Source: Sipunculus nudus (Eukaryota; Annelida; Sipuncula; Golfingiida; Sipunculidae). From it: DNA of 64,000 nt. Positions 35,860 through 47,727 of this stretch are shown here, one piece after another. Positions within the stretch are counted from its first letter, which is position 1. Every line of letters begins with the position of its first letter. The notes below the pieces were generated by a model, which saw only the letters and a list, made by a program, of their open reading frames with translations, was not told where the DNA came from and made no database searches. The stretch is from assembly GCA_026874595.1 (NCBI GenBank), contig CM049314.1, positions 35,569,229 through 35,633,228 of the forward strand. The letters are read 5' to 3'. Position numbers and translations under genes: made by a program.

Positions 35860-36810
35860 TTACTCCGTAATGCAATTATGGAAAACTAAAAAGAGAATAC
35901 ACAAAACAAATAACACGAAGTTGTAAATGTTTTTCCATCGTTTATCGGTGTCAACCACTTCTGTCATACACACATGGCGCTGTTTCAACTGAGCATCTTT
36001 CGGTGAAAGGCTACCCAATTTTAAATTTAAATCTTTAACCAGAGTAAATTCAGGAGGTAAGTTTATTTTATTAATCTTACTCTCAGCAACTCTCACTTGT
36101 TCTTCCTTCGTCTGCACAATATCCAGATACTGTATAATCTCACAGTCACTTTTTTGGCCACTTCTGACAATGATTGGTATATTTCTTGTTCCTTCTCGAG
36201 CACATTTGTGATGAAGCCAACTATTTCCTGTGACCCTTTTAAATAATTTTCTTCCAGTTCCTGTAGTAAATTTTCTCTTTTCCTATCGACAGACGATTTC
36301 ACCTTTTCTGCATTCTCTTCGACATCGTGTTTCACATTTGTCAGGTGTTTTGTACGGTTCAAATGATCTTCAAGTGTTGTATTTGTCTGATAAATTTCGT
36401 CAACATGTCTACCTTCATTTTATTCATTTTTGATCTCACTGATCTAGCCTTTTCTGTTATACTTACAAGATGCTGTTTGTAAGCATCATGTTCAACACTT
36501 AGCAAAGCAATCCACACATAATAACACATTACACACGGAACAATACAGCCGAAAGTCACTGCTGTGTTTTGCACACGTGTCGGAACTTTGACCACGGTTA
36601 GTTTTGCTTATTGATGATTTTTTATGTGCTTGAAAGCCAGGAATTGTTTCGTGTCGACCTCTGCAGATTTCACACAAGCGACGACCACATTCAATACATT
36701 TCACACTTGCATCAGTAAAGTCTTCCTTATCCCAGCATGCACTACATGAGTCTAATTTTGCAATGGATCGAACCATGTCGCTTGTCTGTTGTTTTGTAAA
36801 ATTTAGTGGC

Positions 36811-36812
<2 letters not shown>
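35860..36812 (-). pseudogene. TRIM copy 1: RING deleted, frameshifted, C-terminal membrane segment kept
   Basis: Compared with its duplicate at 42771-43802, this copy starts abruptly at a (TA)n tract where the RING should be; its first codons match about residue 80 onward. B-box1-like (CSACWDKED…CIEC…CEIC) and B-box2 (CAKHSSDFRLYCSVCNVLLC) remain. Frame breaks: an extra A at about 36505 (AGCAAAGC against AGCAAGC), one T short at about 36397, and one T short at about 36155. The last part (35860-36117) is in the original frame and ends in a hydrophobic segment IYNFVLFVLCILFLVFHNC followed by ITE and a stop, a tail-anchor-like transmembrane helix. The gene is not functional as it stands. Confidence 0.88.

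Positions 36813-36867
<55 letters not shown>
36813..36867. repeat. (TA)n microsatellite at the RING-deletion junction
   Basis: Pure TA run joining coding sequence (…AGTGGCAG) directly to DNA that in copy 2 lies upstream of the gene (CCAGCTTGCGA…). Confidence 0.97.
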
Positions 36868-36868
<1 letters not shown>

Positions 36869-39800
36869 CCAGCTTGCGATATCATTACCCACTCCATTCA
36901 GCTGCAATGATTCACTGTAAATTTATACAAATGAACATTTTGATTTATCGAAATTACGGCAAATAACTGTTTAACCTACCTGAGCTTACTGCGACACAAG
37001 TATGTTGATTATAAGGGAAAACATAAAATGGCTTATCGGTGATATGGTAATTGTGTAGTGTATGCGCTGTCCACTTGGACTTTGTGCAGATCTAATTGGC
37101 TTGTGAAACGTATGCCCATACACATTCTACACTGCTAAGCAGTCTCATTAACCTTGCTGTTATCTGCTCGTGAACAGGTTCCCTATTAGCTTTTATTTCG
37201 AGGACAATAAACATCAAATTTGATATTAATAGTTATCAAACTACTGCCAATCGTCGAACTATGTTTTGCCTCAATGATATGTGTTATGACAAACATGACT
37301 CCATTTATATTTCTGGTCAGGATTTAATTATGAACATTTTCATTATTTTATTCTATATGATGAACACTAGTCTCCATGATCCTTCCAGTATATTTATTTT
37401 GAGTTGAAGAAGCGTTGATGCAGCAATTAAGCATTGGTGCCCCTGTCCGAACTATCATTATATCAAATATATTGAACATATAGTCTGAAATTTAAGAGTG
37501 CTAATTTATCAAGGTTAGTGTAGTTATTTGTCCATACAGTGGGCAGATTTATTGTTATTTGTTGGTTGAGAAATGACGAGGGAATCTTGTATTTCTATCC
37601 TTGTCTCGGTAAACCTTTTGTAGTAGTTTATCTTTTACTTATTACCCCTCATTCATAACATGGGTTTCCCAGCTACCTGGTGTGCAGTTCAGGTAGTAGG
37701 TATACAGTACAGTTAGATAGGTTCCTTGTCGCTAGCAGATGGAGACATGTTTACAAAAAGGCCCATTTTGTACTGCTATGAACTGATTGTGAATTTTTGT
37801 AGCATCAATCATGATTTTTCCCTTTCTCTCCGATTTTATATTCCACACCTGCGAATTACAAATACGAAAAGCTTGACCAGTTATAGCATCGTAGAAGGCC
37901 CTATCATCTGATTGATTAGAATGTATAGTGACTTGGATGGTGTAGATACTTGTATTACATCCTTGGCGTCCGTCGGTTAGTCAGTGTAATGACATAAGTA
38001 GAGTAGGCATTCGGGGTTATATGCCAGTCGTCGAGCGGTTTGTCTATGTATTCACACAGTTTAGTGAAATTGTCGAGTTCGTGTCAGGTATGGGTGGAGC
38101 TTTTTGTATAGCGGCTCGTTAACATAAAGTTGCAAACCATTTGAAATTTACTTGGTCATAATGGAATGTTTGTGTTGCTCAGAGACACTTTGCTCCAATA
38201 CTTTATCAGTATCCATTATATGTTCGATTTTAGCGGGAAGTGACATATGGGTGCTTGCTTATCTTTGCTATTTGAGACAATGTTTATATCTTTTGATTTA
38301 CATGCTTTTTCTCAAAAAGATGGATGCTCATAAATGAAAGTAAAATAAAATTGACAGGGATCCAAAATCTAAATGCTTATACAGTATTATTATTTTTCGT
38401 TATTGAGAACGGAAGGCTTAGCTCATTCAGTTTGATTTCATATGTTATTACAATTTATCCGCACCTCTAGTCTTTCATCCGTTCCATTTCTATATTCCAA
38501 GAACGGTTCTAAAACAAATATCTAGGGAAAATTGTCACGTAGGTTTATTGTTTTGGAGCTTATTGCCTGTTGGTAATCGTCCTGGGGTAATTGTCCAGGA
38601 GGTAATTTCACTGTTGCATCTGTCCTGTTGTCTTTCGCGTACCGGAGATATACAGGAGCACAAAAGAAGAATAATTTGGCATTAATGTGGCTCGTTTTCA
38701 AATCAAATCATATGACGGTTCAAACAACATAATCTGTCCCAGTTATCCTGAACATAGCTAGCATACGTAAATAAAAGCGGTTTTCTAAAGTAAGAGGCTT
38801 TTTGATATTATAATGGCTACTTTAGAGCTTCCCCCTTAAGTTATAGCTTAAGATGTTGACAAAATGTACAGAGGGTTATTATAATCGAATGGTCTAGAAT
38901 ATGAGGTTCAGATATTTCTAAGTCTGCATTTTAAAAACATATTTTTATAATTATACCATATATTCCAGTGAAAATACTGCTTCATATTTCTAAACTTGCT
39001 TTGAGATATTTCTGTAGAAATAACCTCATCAACCAGTATAAGCCTGCGGCCGAAGATAAATATTGTCTGCCCGATAACTCTAACAATAATTCACGGACTT
39101 AACATATGTATAGATATGAGTAAGAACACGAAGTCCTTTTAAAATTGGGTCATGGCCTTTACTAGTGAACTTGACCTGAATATTTTAGATATCTCTAGAG
39201 CTTGCACGGATTGATAAAAATTCAAGTTTGCGAAGGATTCTGGATAGCCGTTTGATTTACTGGAGAGTGGGGCCCCACATATTGTTCTTTTCTTGTTCTT
39301 ACGCCTTATAATACCCCTAATTGACATATGCAATAATGGAAATTATGACCGGATTGTGGTTTTTCGATTCACATCAGGAGCAAACTTAGTGTAAAACCAG
39401 CGTTTTGCAAGTTGAACGGTTCCAATTTGTTCCTGCTAGCAGAAATACGAACTATTTTGGTATGTCATTCGCACAAATCGATCAATAGATTGAACTTGTA
39501 TGTTTGATTTACAATTGTACTCGAGATAACATGTGAAGATATCCAAAATCGTACAATCTGTTTCAACCCTTATAGAAATAGTGCATGACATCTATCTTCA
39601 AATAGGTTATGAACAACTAAAATTATATGTATTTGTTCATTTTTTAAGGTAATACTTGTTCAGTGTTTTATATTGAGAGCATGAGCATACTATAGACTGT
39701 AGAATCTCAGCTTTGAACTATAACAGTAAAATAAATGATTGATTTTATGGAAACTTCTGTTAATGTACTATTAAGATCTTGCGTGAAAACTAACTACATA

Positions 39801-40594
39801 GTACAATTACTCTTATGGTTTGACAAAAAACCTATAGCTTTAATTTTGGATAGCTTCACCCATATTCTTTGCTACGGGGGTTTGAAAAAGAAACGATTTG
39901 CTGCAATGAAATATACATTAAAGCCATCAGTTACAATATAAATAGGGCCAAAACATCACGTTAAGTTTATCACTGATTTTTTGGCTGTCACATATTTATG
40001 TCTCATCGGTTATGCTTCACGGTTAATGTATTACGATACGCTTTTCTTCAGAAGTCCATTTTCTATCGGAGTGAACCCTGACGAAAGCATTTTCAATAAC
40101 AGAATATATCTTTGATTTATTTTTTACCGTGCTTAACATTTATGTTTTATCTTTTCCGGGCTTGACCCTGGTGATAGCCCGTAGGTTTGATGTGTACAGT
40201 GCCAATCACTTGTAAGAACGATTTATTATTCATACGTGATCCTATTGTTGATTTTAGCAGCAATGAACAAAGCAGGCTGGTATATAATATCTGTGTCCAC
40301 ATGGTACGTGACAGGTATGTTCAGATAAATCTCGGAGTATTCCAAAGTATAAAAAAAGTATATATAACAAACTCGCAGGAGGCAAGGGGAAGGTCTTATC
40401 TGGATGTGATCACTAACAAGTATCCCGGCAGGATATTATGTTCAGATCATCATCAGAAGACTTATACATATTAAGTAGAAGTATACAGACTAGAGTACGT
40501 GTAAAGGTCATAAGTGGTATTGTCCCATGATAGGTATTAACGGGATACCTAATGATGTTTATCATTTTATACCCATGATTATGATTACTGAATT

Positions 40595-41314
40595 TACTAT
40601 ATCCTACATGAATAAACGTTGGCAATTAGGCAAACCTGATGCTTGTTGAAAATCTACAAGTGAACCTTTCTCCCTGTCTGTCTTTTGTTCATTTTTATAA
40701 CAAGTAAAGGTTATATATCGTGCTGATAACGCATTATGTCTGGTAGAGCAAGAGGTAGGCAGAACGGAAAAAGGGTCTAAAGTTCATGTGCAAATGGCTG
40801 AGATTCACACTACGAAGACTTCAATGGGTAATCATGTTGATACACAAGATCAGTACTAGAGACACGAACTTACGAACTAGATTACCTGGCTAAGGTCGGG
40901 TTCTCAAATCATTTGTAATATGTATGACTGGACTCATAAAAGTAACAGCGCGCAGTGACGTTCTTTTATTAAACGTGCACTGTCTATAAACACGCCGTCT
41001 ACCTTTACAGACAAAAACACTTACCTCTGTAAATGATCAAGTAAAAATCATATACAAAGAGAAACATACTGTTATAATGAAGAGCCTTTCTATTTAAATT
41101 CCACATGGAATAGTGGTACCGCTTGTTACTTTTATACTACGTGGGCAATTATTTTTTATTCCTACCCTTTTCACTTGATGAATCAGCAAAGTATATATTA
41201 GATTAAGGCTTCGGGACAAAGGCGTAATTTTTACAATTCTTTGTTAATCCAATAAGGTATATGTACAACGAATATTTTTACACATTCTGAACAAGATATA
41301 TAACGAAACACGAT

Positions 41315-41315
<1 letters not shown>
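40595..41315. other. Spacer between duplication copies, no supported gene
   Basis: AT-rich unique sequence with no frame that I can support. Confidence 0.45.

Positions 41316-41362
<47 letters not shown>
41316..41362. repeat. (TA)n microsatellite
   Basis: TA run followed by GTTACCAGCTTGCGA, the same join seen after the (TA)n at 43984-44033. Confidence 0.96.
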
Positions 41363-41365
<3 letters not shown>

Positions 41366-41387
41366 ACCAGCTTGCGACAACATATAT

Positions 41388-41480
41388 GCAACAACAACAA
41401 CAAATACAGTTGACAGACCTAAGGACTAAAAGAGCAACAACAACAACAAATACAGTTGACAGACCTAAGGACTAAAAGAG
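41388..41480 (+). repeat. 46-bp perfect tandem duplication
   Basis: Two adjacent copies of a unit starting GCAACAACAACAACAAATAC and containing TTGACAGACCTAAGGACTAA. Confidence 0.95.
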
Positions 41481-41612
41481 CCTACATACACCCAAACAAA
41501 AAAGAAGACTATTTTTAATTAATTCAACTGTTTTATTTCTTTGTAAGTATTTTCCTAAAATAATAACTAGAGTAGATTTAATGCAACATATTTATTACAT
41601 TTATTCAATTGT
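41437..41612 (+). repeat. Direct repeat flanking duplication copy 2, left
   Basis: About 175 bp, from ACAACAAATACAGTTGACAG to TTACATTTATTCAATTG, repeated at 47551-47727. Each copy sits shortly after a (TA)n tract. Confidence 0.9.
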
Positions 41613-42140
41613 ATGGGGATGGTAGAGCTCAATTAATTGACATACAATTAATAATTTTTTATCGTAAAAGTGAATATTTGCCTGCATGTTAACGGATGAG
41701 GGCAATGCATTTTGGCCGTGTAGAGAGGTATTTATTAACGCATATGGTTACACACATATTAATGTAAACATTATAGGTTAAATGGAGGAGTTAGAATGTA
41801 TGTGTAAGGTTGTGATTTTTTGTATAACAGTTGATAAAATACGCAAGGATATTTGCACGAAGTGACTAGGCCTTTGACCGTTATAATCTAAAGCCTAGGT
41901 ACGACTGAACTATCATCACGCAGAAACTTATCACAAGATTTGACCTGAATAACAAGGGCGCTTTGTAGCACAGCCAGTAACGAGCATGGTCGACAGAAAA
42001 AGTGTATGCTTCATATTGGCTAATGAATGAAGCGTTACCAGATTCACTTCAATCCATGGAGCTTAAGCCATTTGTTGAGGTTTATTTTAAAATATATATA
42101 CATATTATATATATGTACAATCATGAAGTATTCTTTATTT

Positions 42141-42143
<3 letters not shown>

Positions 42144-42183
<40 letters not shown>

Positions 42184-42198
42184 TTATATATATATATT
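42144..42198. repeat. (CA)n(TA)n microsatellite, copy 2 only
   Basis: About 14 CA pairs then TA. Copy 1 has only CACACAG at this place. Confidence 0.95.
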
Positions 42199-42611
42199 AC
42201 AATGTTTATATAAGAAAATATAATACAACAGAGTAAGAAGAGAATCTAAGCTACAATGCTCAACCTTTAGCGTCTTCAGAGTATTCCTCTGAAAATGTAT
42301 ACCCTATCTTAAAGTTAATGGTGTGAGTTTAAGTTCAATCTCTGCATTTAGTATATATTGAACTAAACATCTTACCAGACATATTTGGTTACACCCCACT
42401 AAAGAAGACAAATTACTGCAATTCAGCTTTCGAAACTGAACATTGTAGTCACTTTAATTTTACCAGGTAACTTGATATTAAAATGACATATTAATGAATA
42501 TACGACCCGATTGTCGGAGGGGGATATTTGCTGTTTGTCCTCGGGATTTGGTTGCAATTCAGTATATGTGCAATTGATTGACTTCCTCGATTAAAAATAT
42601 CACAATATCTG

Positions 42612-42770
42612 TTAAACATTCACTCCGTAATGCAATAATAGAAAACCAAAAAGAGAATACACAAAACAAAAAACACTAAGTTGTAAATGTTTTTTCATCG
42701 TTTGTTTGTGTCACCCTCTTCTGTCGGACACACATGGAGCTGTTTCAACTGAGCATCTTTCGGTGAAAGG
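42612..42770 (-). pseudogene. Relic of the lost C-terminal membrane tail of TRIM copy 2
   Basis: In the ancestral frame this stretch reads GSLSPKDAQLKQLHVCPTEE, then a TGA, then a hydrophobic run that still aligns base for base with the transmembrane end of copy 1. It is separated from the live frame by the net +1 change near 42780. Confidence 0.8.
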
Positions 42771-43802
42771 CTACCAATTTTTTAAATTTAAATCTTTAAC
42801 CAGAGTAATTTCAGGAGGTAAGTTTATTTTATTAATCTTGCTCTCGGCAACTATCACTTGTTCTTCCTTCGTCTGCACAATGTCCAGATACTGTATGATC
42901 TCACAGTCACTTTTTTTGGCCACTTCTGACAATGATTGGTATATTACTTGTTCCTTCTCGAGCACATTTGTGATGAAGCTTACTCCTTCCTCTGACACTT
43001 TTAAATAATTTTCTTCCAGTTCCTGTAGTAAATTTTCTCTTTTCCTATCGACGGACGATTTCACATTTTCTGCATGCTCTTCAACATCGTGTTTCACATT
43101 TGTCAGGTGTTTTTGACGGTTCAAATGATCTTGAAGTGTTGTATTTGTCTGATAAATTTTCGTCAACATGTCTACCTTCATTTTAGACATTTCTGATCTG
43201 ACCGATCTAGCCTTTTCTGTAATACTTACAAGATGCTGTTTGTGTGCATCATGTTCAGCACTTAGCAAGCAATCCACACATAATAACACATTACATACGG
43301 AACAATACAGCCGAAAGTCACTCTTGTGTTTTGTACACTTGTCTGAACTTTGACCACGGTTAGTTTTGCTTATTGGTGATTTTTTATGTGCTTGAAAGCC
43401 AGGAATTTTGTCGTGTCGTCCTCTGCAGATTTCACACAAGCGACGATCACATTCGAGACAGTTCACACTTGCATCAGTAAAGTCTCCCTTTTTCCAGCAT
43501 GCACTACATGAGTCTAATTTTGCAATGGATCGAACCATGTCGCTTGTCTGTTCTATCGTAAAATTCAATGGCAGAGTTGAAACCATCCTTCGGGGTACGT
43601 CTGTGTTTCTCTTGCAGGTGGGACAGGACAGAGTTTTCCTACCATCGTTACACCCTGTGACCATATCCTCAAGACACGGAGTGCAGAATGTGTCGAAACA
43701 CTGAAGCGTTCTAGGACTTCTACCCAACAATGGTTTCATGCATATATGGCAACTGAAGACTTTTTCTACTTCTTTCACAATAGTTGACATCGAAGACGCC
43801 AT
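42771..43802 (-). CDS. TRIM protein (RING, two B-boxes, coiled coil), C-terminally truncated copy 2
   Basis: Open frame of 343 codons from the ATG at 43802; an acceptor (TTTCGCTAG) lies 8 bases upstream, so a 5'UTR intron is likely. RING ligands: Cys18, Cys21, Cys35, Asp37, Cys40, Cys43, Cys60 and Cys63; the usual His is Asp37 (GAC for CAC). B-box1-like Cys99/102/115/118/123/126/His130; B-box2 CTKHKSDFRLYCSVCNVLLC about 157-176; coiled coil about 195-320. The frame ends at LVKDLNLKNW because of two extra A and one missing G near 42780. The old frame beyond would in any case stop at TGA (CGA TGA) where copy 1 has TGG, so the membrane segment seen in copy 1 is lost. It would be a soluble RING protein; expression is unknown. 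Confidence 0.85.
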   Translation of the reverse strand: MASSMSTIVKEVEKVFSCHICMKPLLGRSPRTLQCFDTFCTPCLEDMVTGCNDGRKTLSCPTCKRNTDVPRRMVSTLPLNFTIEQTSDMVRSIAKLDSCSACWKKGDFTDASVNCLECDRRLCEICRGRHDKIPGFQAHKKSPISKTNRGQSSDKCTKHKSDFRLYCSVCNVLLCVDCLLSAEHDAHKQHLVSITEKARSVRSEMSKMKVDMLTKIYQTNTTLQDHLNRQKHLTNVKHDVEEHAENVKSSVDRKRENLLQELEENYLKVSEEGVSFITNVLEKEQVIYQSLSEVAKKSDCEIIQYLDIVQTKEEQVIVAESKINKINLPPEITLVKDLNLKNW

Positions 43803-43982
43803 TTGTATACCTAGCGAAAGGAATATTCAGTATTTAAGTGTAAACGAAATGTATGTATATTTTCATATTAAAATGGAGTTTCCCAGGTGGCTTTATTCAA
43901 GCTGAATTCCATATATTTAACGTGTTTTGTCAGGTCCTTCAGTGCACGCAACACATTATGTGCCCGTAAAACACATACACAC

Positions 43983-43983
<1 letters not shown>

Positions 43984-44033
<50 letters not shown>
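43984..44033. repeat. (TA)n microsatellite upstream of TRIM copy 2
   Basis: TA run between ACACACAGA and GTTACCAGCTTGCGA; its counterpart in copy 1 is fused directly to the coding sequence. Confidence 0.96.
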
Positions 44034-44035
<2 letters not shown>

Positions 44036-47000
44036 ACCAGCTTGCGAAAACATTACCTGTTCCATTCAGCTGCAATGATTCACTGTACATTTATACAAAT
44101 GAACATTTTGATTTATCGAAATTACGGCGAATAACTGTTTAACCTACCTTAGCTTACTGTGACACCAGTGTGTTGATTATCAGGGGAAACATAAAATGGC
44201 TTATCGGTGATATGGTAATTGTGTAGTGTATGCGCTGTGCACTTGGACTTTGTACAGTTCTAATTGGCTTGTGAGACGTAAGCCCTATACACATTCTACA
44301 CTGCTAAGCAGTAAGATTAACCTTGCTGTTATCTGCTCGTGAACAGGTTGCCTATTAGCTTTTATTTCAGGGACAATAATAATCAAATTTGTTATTCATA
44401 GTTATCAAACTACTGCCAATCGTCGAACTATGTTTTGCCTCAATGATATGTGTTAAGACAAACATGACTCCATTTATATTCCTGGTCAGGATTTAATTAT
44501 GATAATTTTCATTATTTTATTCTATATGATAAACACTAGTGTCCATGAGCCTTCCAGCATATTTATTTTGATTTTAAGAAGCGTTGATGTAACAATGAAG
44601 CATTGATGCCTCTGTCCGAACTATCATTATATCAAATATATTGAACATATAGTCTGAAATTTAAGAGTGCTAATTTATCAAGGTTAGTGTAGTTATTTGT
44701 CCATACAGTGGGCAAATTTATAGTTATTTGTCTGTTGAGAAATGACGAGGGAATCTTGTATTTCTATCCTTGTCTCGGTAAACCTTGTATAGTAGTTTAT
44801 CTTTTACTTATTACCTGTCATTCATAACTTGGGTTTCCCAGCTACCTTGTGTTCTGTTCGGATACTGAATATACAGTACAGTTAGGTAGGTTCCTTGTCT
44901 CTAGCAGAACGAGACATGTTTATAAAAACGCCCATTTTGTATTGCTATGTACTGAATTTGAATTTTTGTAGCATCAATCATGATTTTTCACTTTCTCTCC
45001 GATTTTATATTCCACACCTGCGAATTACAAATACGAAATGCTTGGCCAGTTGTAGCATCGTAGAAGGCCCTGTCATGTGATTGATTAGAATGTATGGTGA
45101 CTTGGATGGTGTAGATACTTGTATAACATCCTGGTCGTCCGTCGGTTAGTCAGTGTAGTGACATTAGTAGAGTAGGCATTCGGGCTTATATGCCAGTCGT
45201 CGAGCGGTTAGTCTATGTATTCACACAGTTTAGTTAAATTGTCGAGTTCGTGTCAGGTATGGGTGGAGCTATTTGTGAAGCGGCTAGTTAACATAAATTT
45301 GCAAACCATTTGAAATTTACTTGGTCATAATGGAATGTTTGTGTTGCTCAGAGACACTTTGCTCCAATACTTTATCAGTATCCATGATATGTTCGATTTT
45401 AGCGGGAAGTGACATATAGGTGCTTGCTTATTTTTGCTATTTGAGACAATGTTCATATCTTTTGATTTACATGCTTTTTCTCAAAAAGATGGATGCTCAT
45501 AAATGAAAGTAAAATAAAATTGACAGGGATCCAAAATCTAAATGCTTATACAGATTTATTATTTTTCGTTATTGAGAACGGAAGGCTTAGCTCATTCAGT
45601 TTGATTTCATATGTTATTACAATTTATTCGCACCTCTAGTCTTTCATCTGTTCCATTTTTTATATTCCAGGAACGGTTCTAGAACAAATATCTAGGGAAA
45701 ATTGTCACGTAGGTTTATTGTTTTGGAGCTTATTGCCTGTTGGTAATCGTCCTGGGGTAACTGTCCAGGGGGTAATTTCACTGTTGCATCTGTCCTGTTG
45801 TCTTTCGCGTACCGGAGATATGCAGGAGCACAAAAGATGTATAATTTGGCATTAATGTGGCTCGTTTTCAAATCAAATCATATGACGGTTCAAACAACAT
45901 AATCTGTCCCAGTTTTCCTGAACATAGCTAGCATACGTAAATAATAGCGGTTTTCTAAAGTTAGAGGCAACAATAATTCACGGACTTAACTTTGTATAGA
46001 TATGAGTAAGAACACGAAGTCCTTTGAAAATGGGGTCATGGCCTTTACTAGTGAACTTGACCTTGAATATTTTAGATATCTCTAGAGCTTGCACGGATTG
46101 ATAAAAAATCAAGTTTGCGAAGGATTCTGGAAAGCCGTTTGATTTACCGGAGAGTGGGCCCCCACATATTGTTCTTTTCTTGTTATTACGCCTTATAATA
46201 CCCCTAATTGACATATGCCATAATGGAAATTATGACCGGATTGTGGTTTTTCGATTTATATGAGGAGCAAACTTAGTGTAAAACCAGAGTTTTGCAAGTT
46301 GAACGGTTCCAGTTTGTTCCTGCTAGCAGAAATACGAACTATTTTGGTGTGTCATTCGCACAACTCGATCAATAGATTGAACTTGGATGTTTGATTTACA
46401 ATTGTACTCGAGATAACATGTGAAGATATCCAAAAACGTACAATCTGTTTCAACCCTTATACAAATACTGCATGACATCTCTCATCAAATAGGTTATGAA
46501 CAACTAAAATTATATGTATTTGTTCAATTTTTAAGGTATTACTTGTTCAGTGTTTTATATTGAGAGCATGAGCATACTATAGACTGTAGAATCTCAGCTT
46601 TGAACTATAACAGTAAAGTAAATGATTGATTTTATGGAAACTTCTGTTTATGTACTGTTAAGATCTTGCGTGAAAACTAACTACATAGAACAATTACTCT
46701 TATGGTTTGACAAAAAACCTATAGCTTTAATTTTGGATAGCTTCACCCATATTCTTTGCTACGGGGGTTTGGAAAAGAAACGATTTGCTGCAATGAAATA
46801 TACATTAAAGCCATCAGTTACAATATAAACAGGGCCAAAACATCACGTTAAGTTTATCACTGATTTTTTGGCTGTCACATATTCATGTCTCATCGGTTAC
46901 ACTTCACGGTTAATGTATTACGATACGCTATTCTTCAGAAGTCCATTTTCTATCGAAATGAACCCTGACGAAAGCATTTTCAATAACAGAATATATCATT

Positions 47001-47491
47001 TGATTTATTTTACCGTGCTTAACATTTATGATTTATCTTTACCGGGCTTGACCCTGGTGATAGCCCGTAGGATTGATGTGTACAGTGCCAATCACTTGTA
47101 AGAACGATTTGTTATTCATACTTGATCCTATTGTTGATTTTAGCAGCAGTGAACAAAGCAGGCTGGTATACAATATCTGTATCAACATGGTACGTTACAG
47201 GTATGTTCAGATAAACTCGGGGTATTCCAAAGTATAAAGAAGTATATATAACAAACTCGCAGGAGGCAAACGGAAGGTCTTATCTGGATGTGATCACTAA
47301 CAAGTATCCCGGCAGGATATTATGTTCAGATCATGATCAGAAGACTTATACATATTAAGTAGAAATATACAGACTAAGGTACGTGTAAAGGTCATAGATG
47401 GTATTGTCCCATGATAGGTATTAACGGGATACCTAATAAGGTTTTATCATTTTATACCCATGATTATGATTACTGAATTATGATATATAGG

Positions 47492-47543
<52 letters not shown>
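47492..47543. repeat. (TA)n microsatellite at right end of duplication copy 2
   Basis: Begins about 15 bases after similarity to copy 1 ends. Confidence 0.95.
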
Positions 47544-47547
<4 letters not shown>

Positions 47548-47550
47548 CAA

Positions 47551-47727
47551 AAACAACTACAAATACAGTTGACAGACCTAAGGACAAAAAGAACCTACAT
47601 ACACCAAACAAAAAAAGAAGACAATTTTTTTATAAATTTAACTGTTTTATTTCTTTGTAAGTATTTTCCTAATATAATAACTAGAGTAGATTTTATGCAA
47701 CATTTTTATTACATTTATTCAATTGAT
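47551..47727 (+). repeat. Direct repeat flanking duplication copy 2, right
   Basis: Matches 41437-41612 with a few substitutions and small indels, without the 46-bp tandem doubling. Confidence 0.9.

Larger units (their letters stand above)
34942..40594. repeat. Segmental duplication, copy 1
   Basis: It begins at GGGGATGGTAGAGCTCAATT and ends after ACCCATGATTATGATTACTG. The same sequence is found at 41612-47478 in the same orientation with only scattered substitutions and indels (offset 6.67 kb at the left end, 6.89 kb at the right). It contains the truncated TRIM copy at 35860-36812 and non-coding DNA. Relative to copy 2 it lacks about 0.4 kb at the RING region and has about 0.29 kb extra at 38800-39087. 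Small frames conserved between copies (such as 39735-39941) add no evidence because the duplication is recent. Confidence 0.92.
41612..47478. repeat. Segmental duplication, copy 2
   Basis: Counterpart of 34942-40594. Differences include an extra (CA)n(TA)n and about 90 bases at 42144-42280, the retained RING region at 43575-43990, and loss of about 0.29 kb near 45967. It carries the intact-frame TRIM gene. Confidence 0.92.

Noticed and set aside
39735-39941. Small frames conserved between the duplication copies (with 37726, 39139, 44895, 45978, 46622)
   Set aside because: Conservation only reflects the recent duplication; no splice or family evidence.
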